From an uncultured Ruminococcus sp. (GTDB lineage Bacteria > Bacillota > Clostridia > Oscillospirales > Acutalibacteraceae): DNA of 5,154 nt. Positions 4,819 to 5,154 of this stretch are shown here, piece by piece. Made by a program: the position numbers and the translations under genes. The DNA is taken from positions 1-5,154 of the forward strand of contig CACYDO010000087.1 of NCBI GenBank assembly GCA_902773165.1, given 5' to 3'. The notes below the pieces were generated by a model that was not told where the DNA came from, ran no database searches, and saw only the letters and a program-made list of their open reading frames with translations. Within the stretch, counting starts at the first letter, position 1, and every line of letters begins with the position of its first letter.

Positions 4819-5154
4819 TTAAACCAATCCTATCAATAAACCTGCCAAATGAACAAGCAGCGCAGCGAACCACGCTACAACGCACTGCCATACAACGATA
4901 CCAACTGCCCATTTCTTCCCCATTTCGCGCTTGATCGAAGCAACCGCAGCCACACACGGCGTATAAAGCAGAGAGAATATCAGCAGACAGCTTGCAGAAA
5001 GCGTTGACAATGCCGCGCCTACACCGCCGTCTGTGCTGAAAAGAACCTCGAGAACAGAGACTACGCTTTCCTTCGCCATAAATCCGCATATAAGCGATGT
5101 GCAGATACGCCAGTCTCCCAATCCTATCGGCTCGAATACAGGAACAAGTATACC
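4819..5154 (-). CDS. feoB: Ferrous iron transport protein B, C-terminal part
   Basis: The last 111 residues of FeoB, the GTPase-coupled inner membrane Fe(II) importer; the rest, including the G domain, lies beyond the right edge. Recognisable blocks are VFEPIGLGDWR, the helix GFMAKESVVSVLEVLF and the strongly conserved LLYTPCVAAVASIKREMG, followed by a final hydrophobic segment QCVVAWFAALLVHLAGLLIGLV before the stop. The C-terminus is the normal family end. It is the upstream partner of the Cys-rich protein gene 15 bases later. Nothing about its regulation is visible here because the promoter, where Fur or similar sites would be, is outside the window. Confidence 0.96.
   Translation of the reverse strand, partial: GILVPVFEPIGLGDWRICTSLICGFMAKESVVSVLEVLFSTDGGVGAALSTLSASCLLIFSLLYTPCVAAVASIKREMGKKWAVGIVVWQCVVAWFAALLVHLAGLLIGLV

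Noticed and set aside
4691..5089. 132-codon minus-strand frame across feoB and the Cys-rich gene
   Set aside because: It is a different frame from FeoB and the small protein, both of which match known families.

Overview
The window looks like a chromosomal segment of a Gram-positive gut-type Firmicute, most likely a Ruminococcus-like member of the Oscillospiraceae. This is inferred from the purine-rich Shine-Dalgarno sites, textbook sigma-A promoters, the FeoB-associated Cys-rich membrane protein, a DUF3737 gene and secretome-style zinc-ribbon proteins. No marker gene in the window proves the genus.

Left part (1-1526, + strand): a consensus promoter (40-68), preceded by a GC-rich hairpin repeat, drives two adjacent genes. 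Both encode proteins with an N-terminal four-cysteine zinc ribbon, a long low-complexity Pro/Gly/Asn/Gln/Ala/Tyr linker and two C-terminal membrane helices that share a GQWV motif. They are diverged tandem paralogues. The second carries 3.8 copies of a 14-residue repeat. A strong intrinsic terminator (1493-1525) ends the operon. A 113-bp element with 20-bp inverted ends and a TAA direct duplication, probably a MITE, lies right behind it. From there to 1744 nothing else is visible.

Middle part (1745-4291, - strand): a promoter with an extended -10 (4262-4291) reads leftward through three closely spaced genes. The first is a DUF3737 beta-helix protein, interrupted by a one-base frameshift at a run of seven A. 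The second is an intact MalY/PatB-type PLP-dependent C-S lyase/aminotransferase. The third is a small membrane-anchored protein of unknown function. Gaps of 27 and 12 bases suggest one transcript. The DUF3737 frame break sits exactly on an A AAA AAA heptamer, so the full 288-residue product could come from slippage; it could equally be a mutation or an assembly error.

Intergenic part (4292-4656): three tandem copies of a 26-bp palindromic unit lie directly behind the -35 of the DUF3737 promoter. A gene-free AT-rich stretch follows, then a GC hairpin that is a 28/31 match to the first 31 bases of the window. A CGGAACTG-type core recurs in these elements.

Right edge (4657-5154, - strand): the C-terminal 111 residues of the ferrous iron transporter FeoB run in from outside the window, followed 15 bases later by a 48-residue FeoB-associated Cys-rich membrane protein. 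This is the end of a feo operon.
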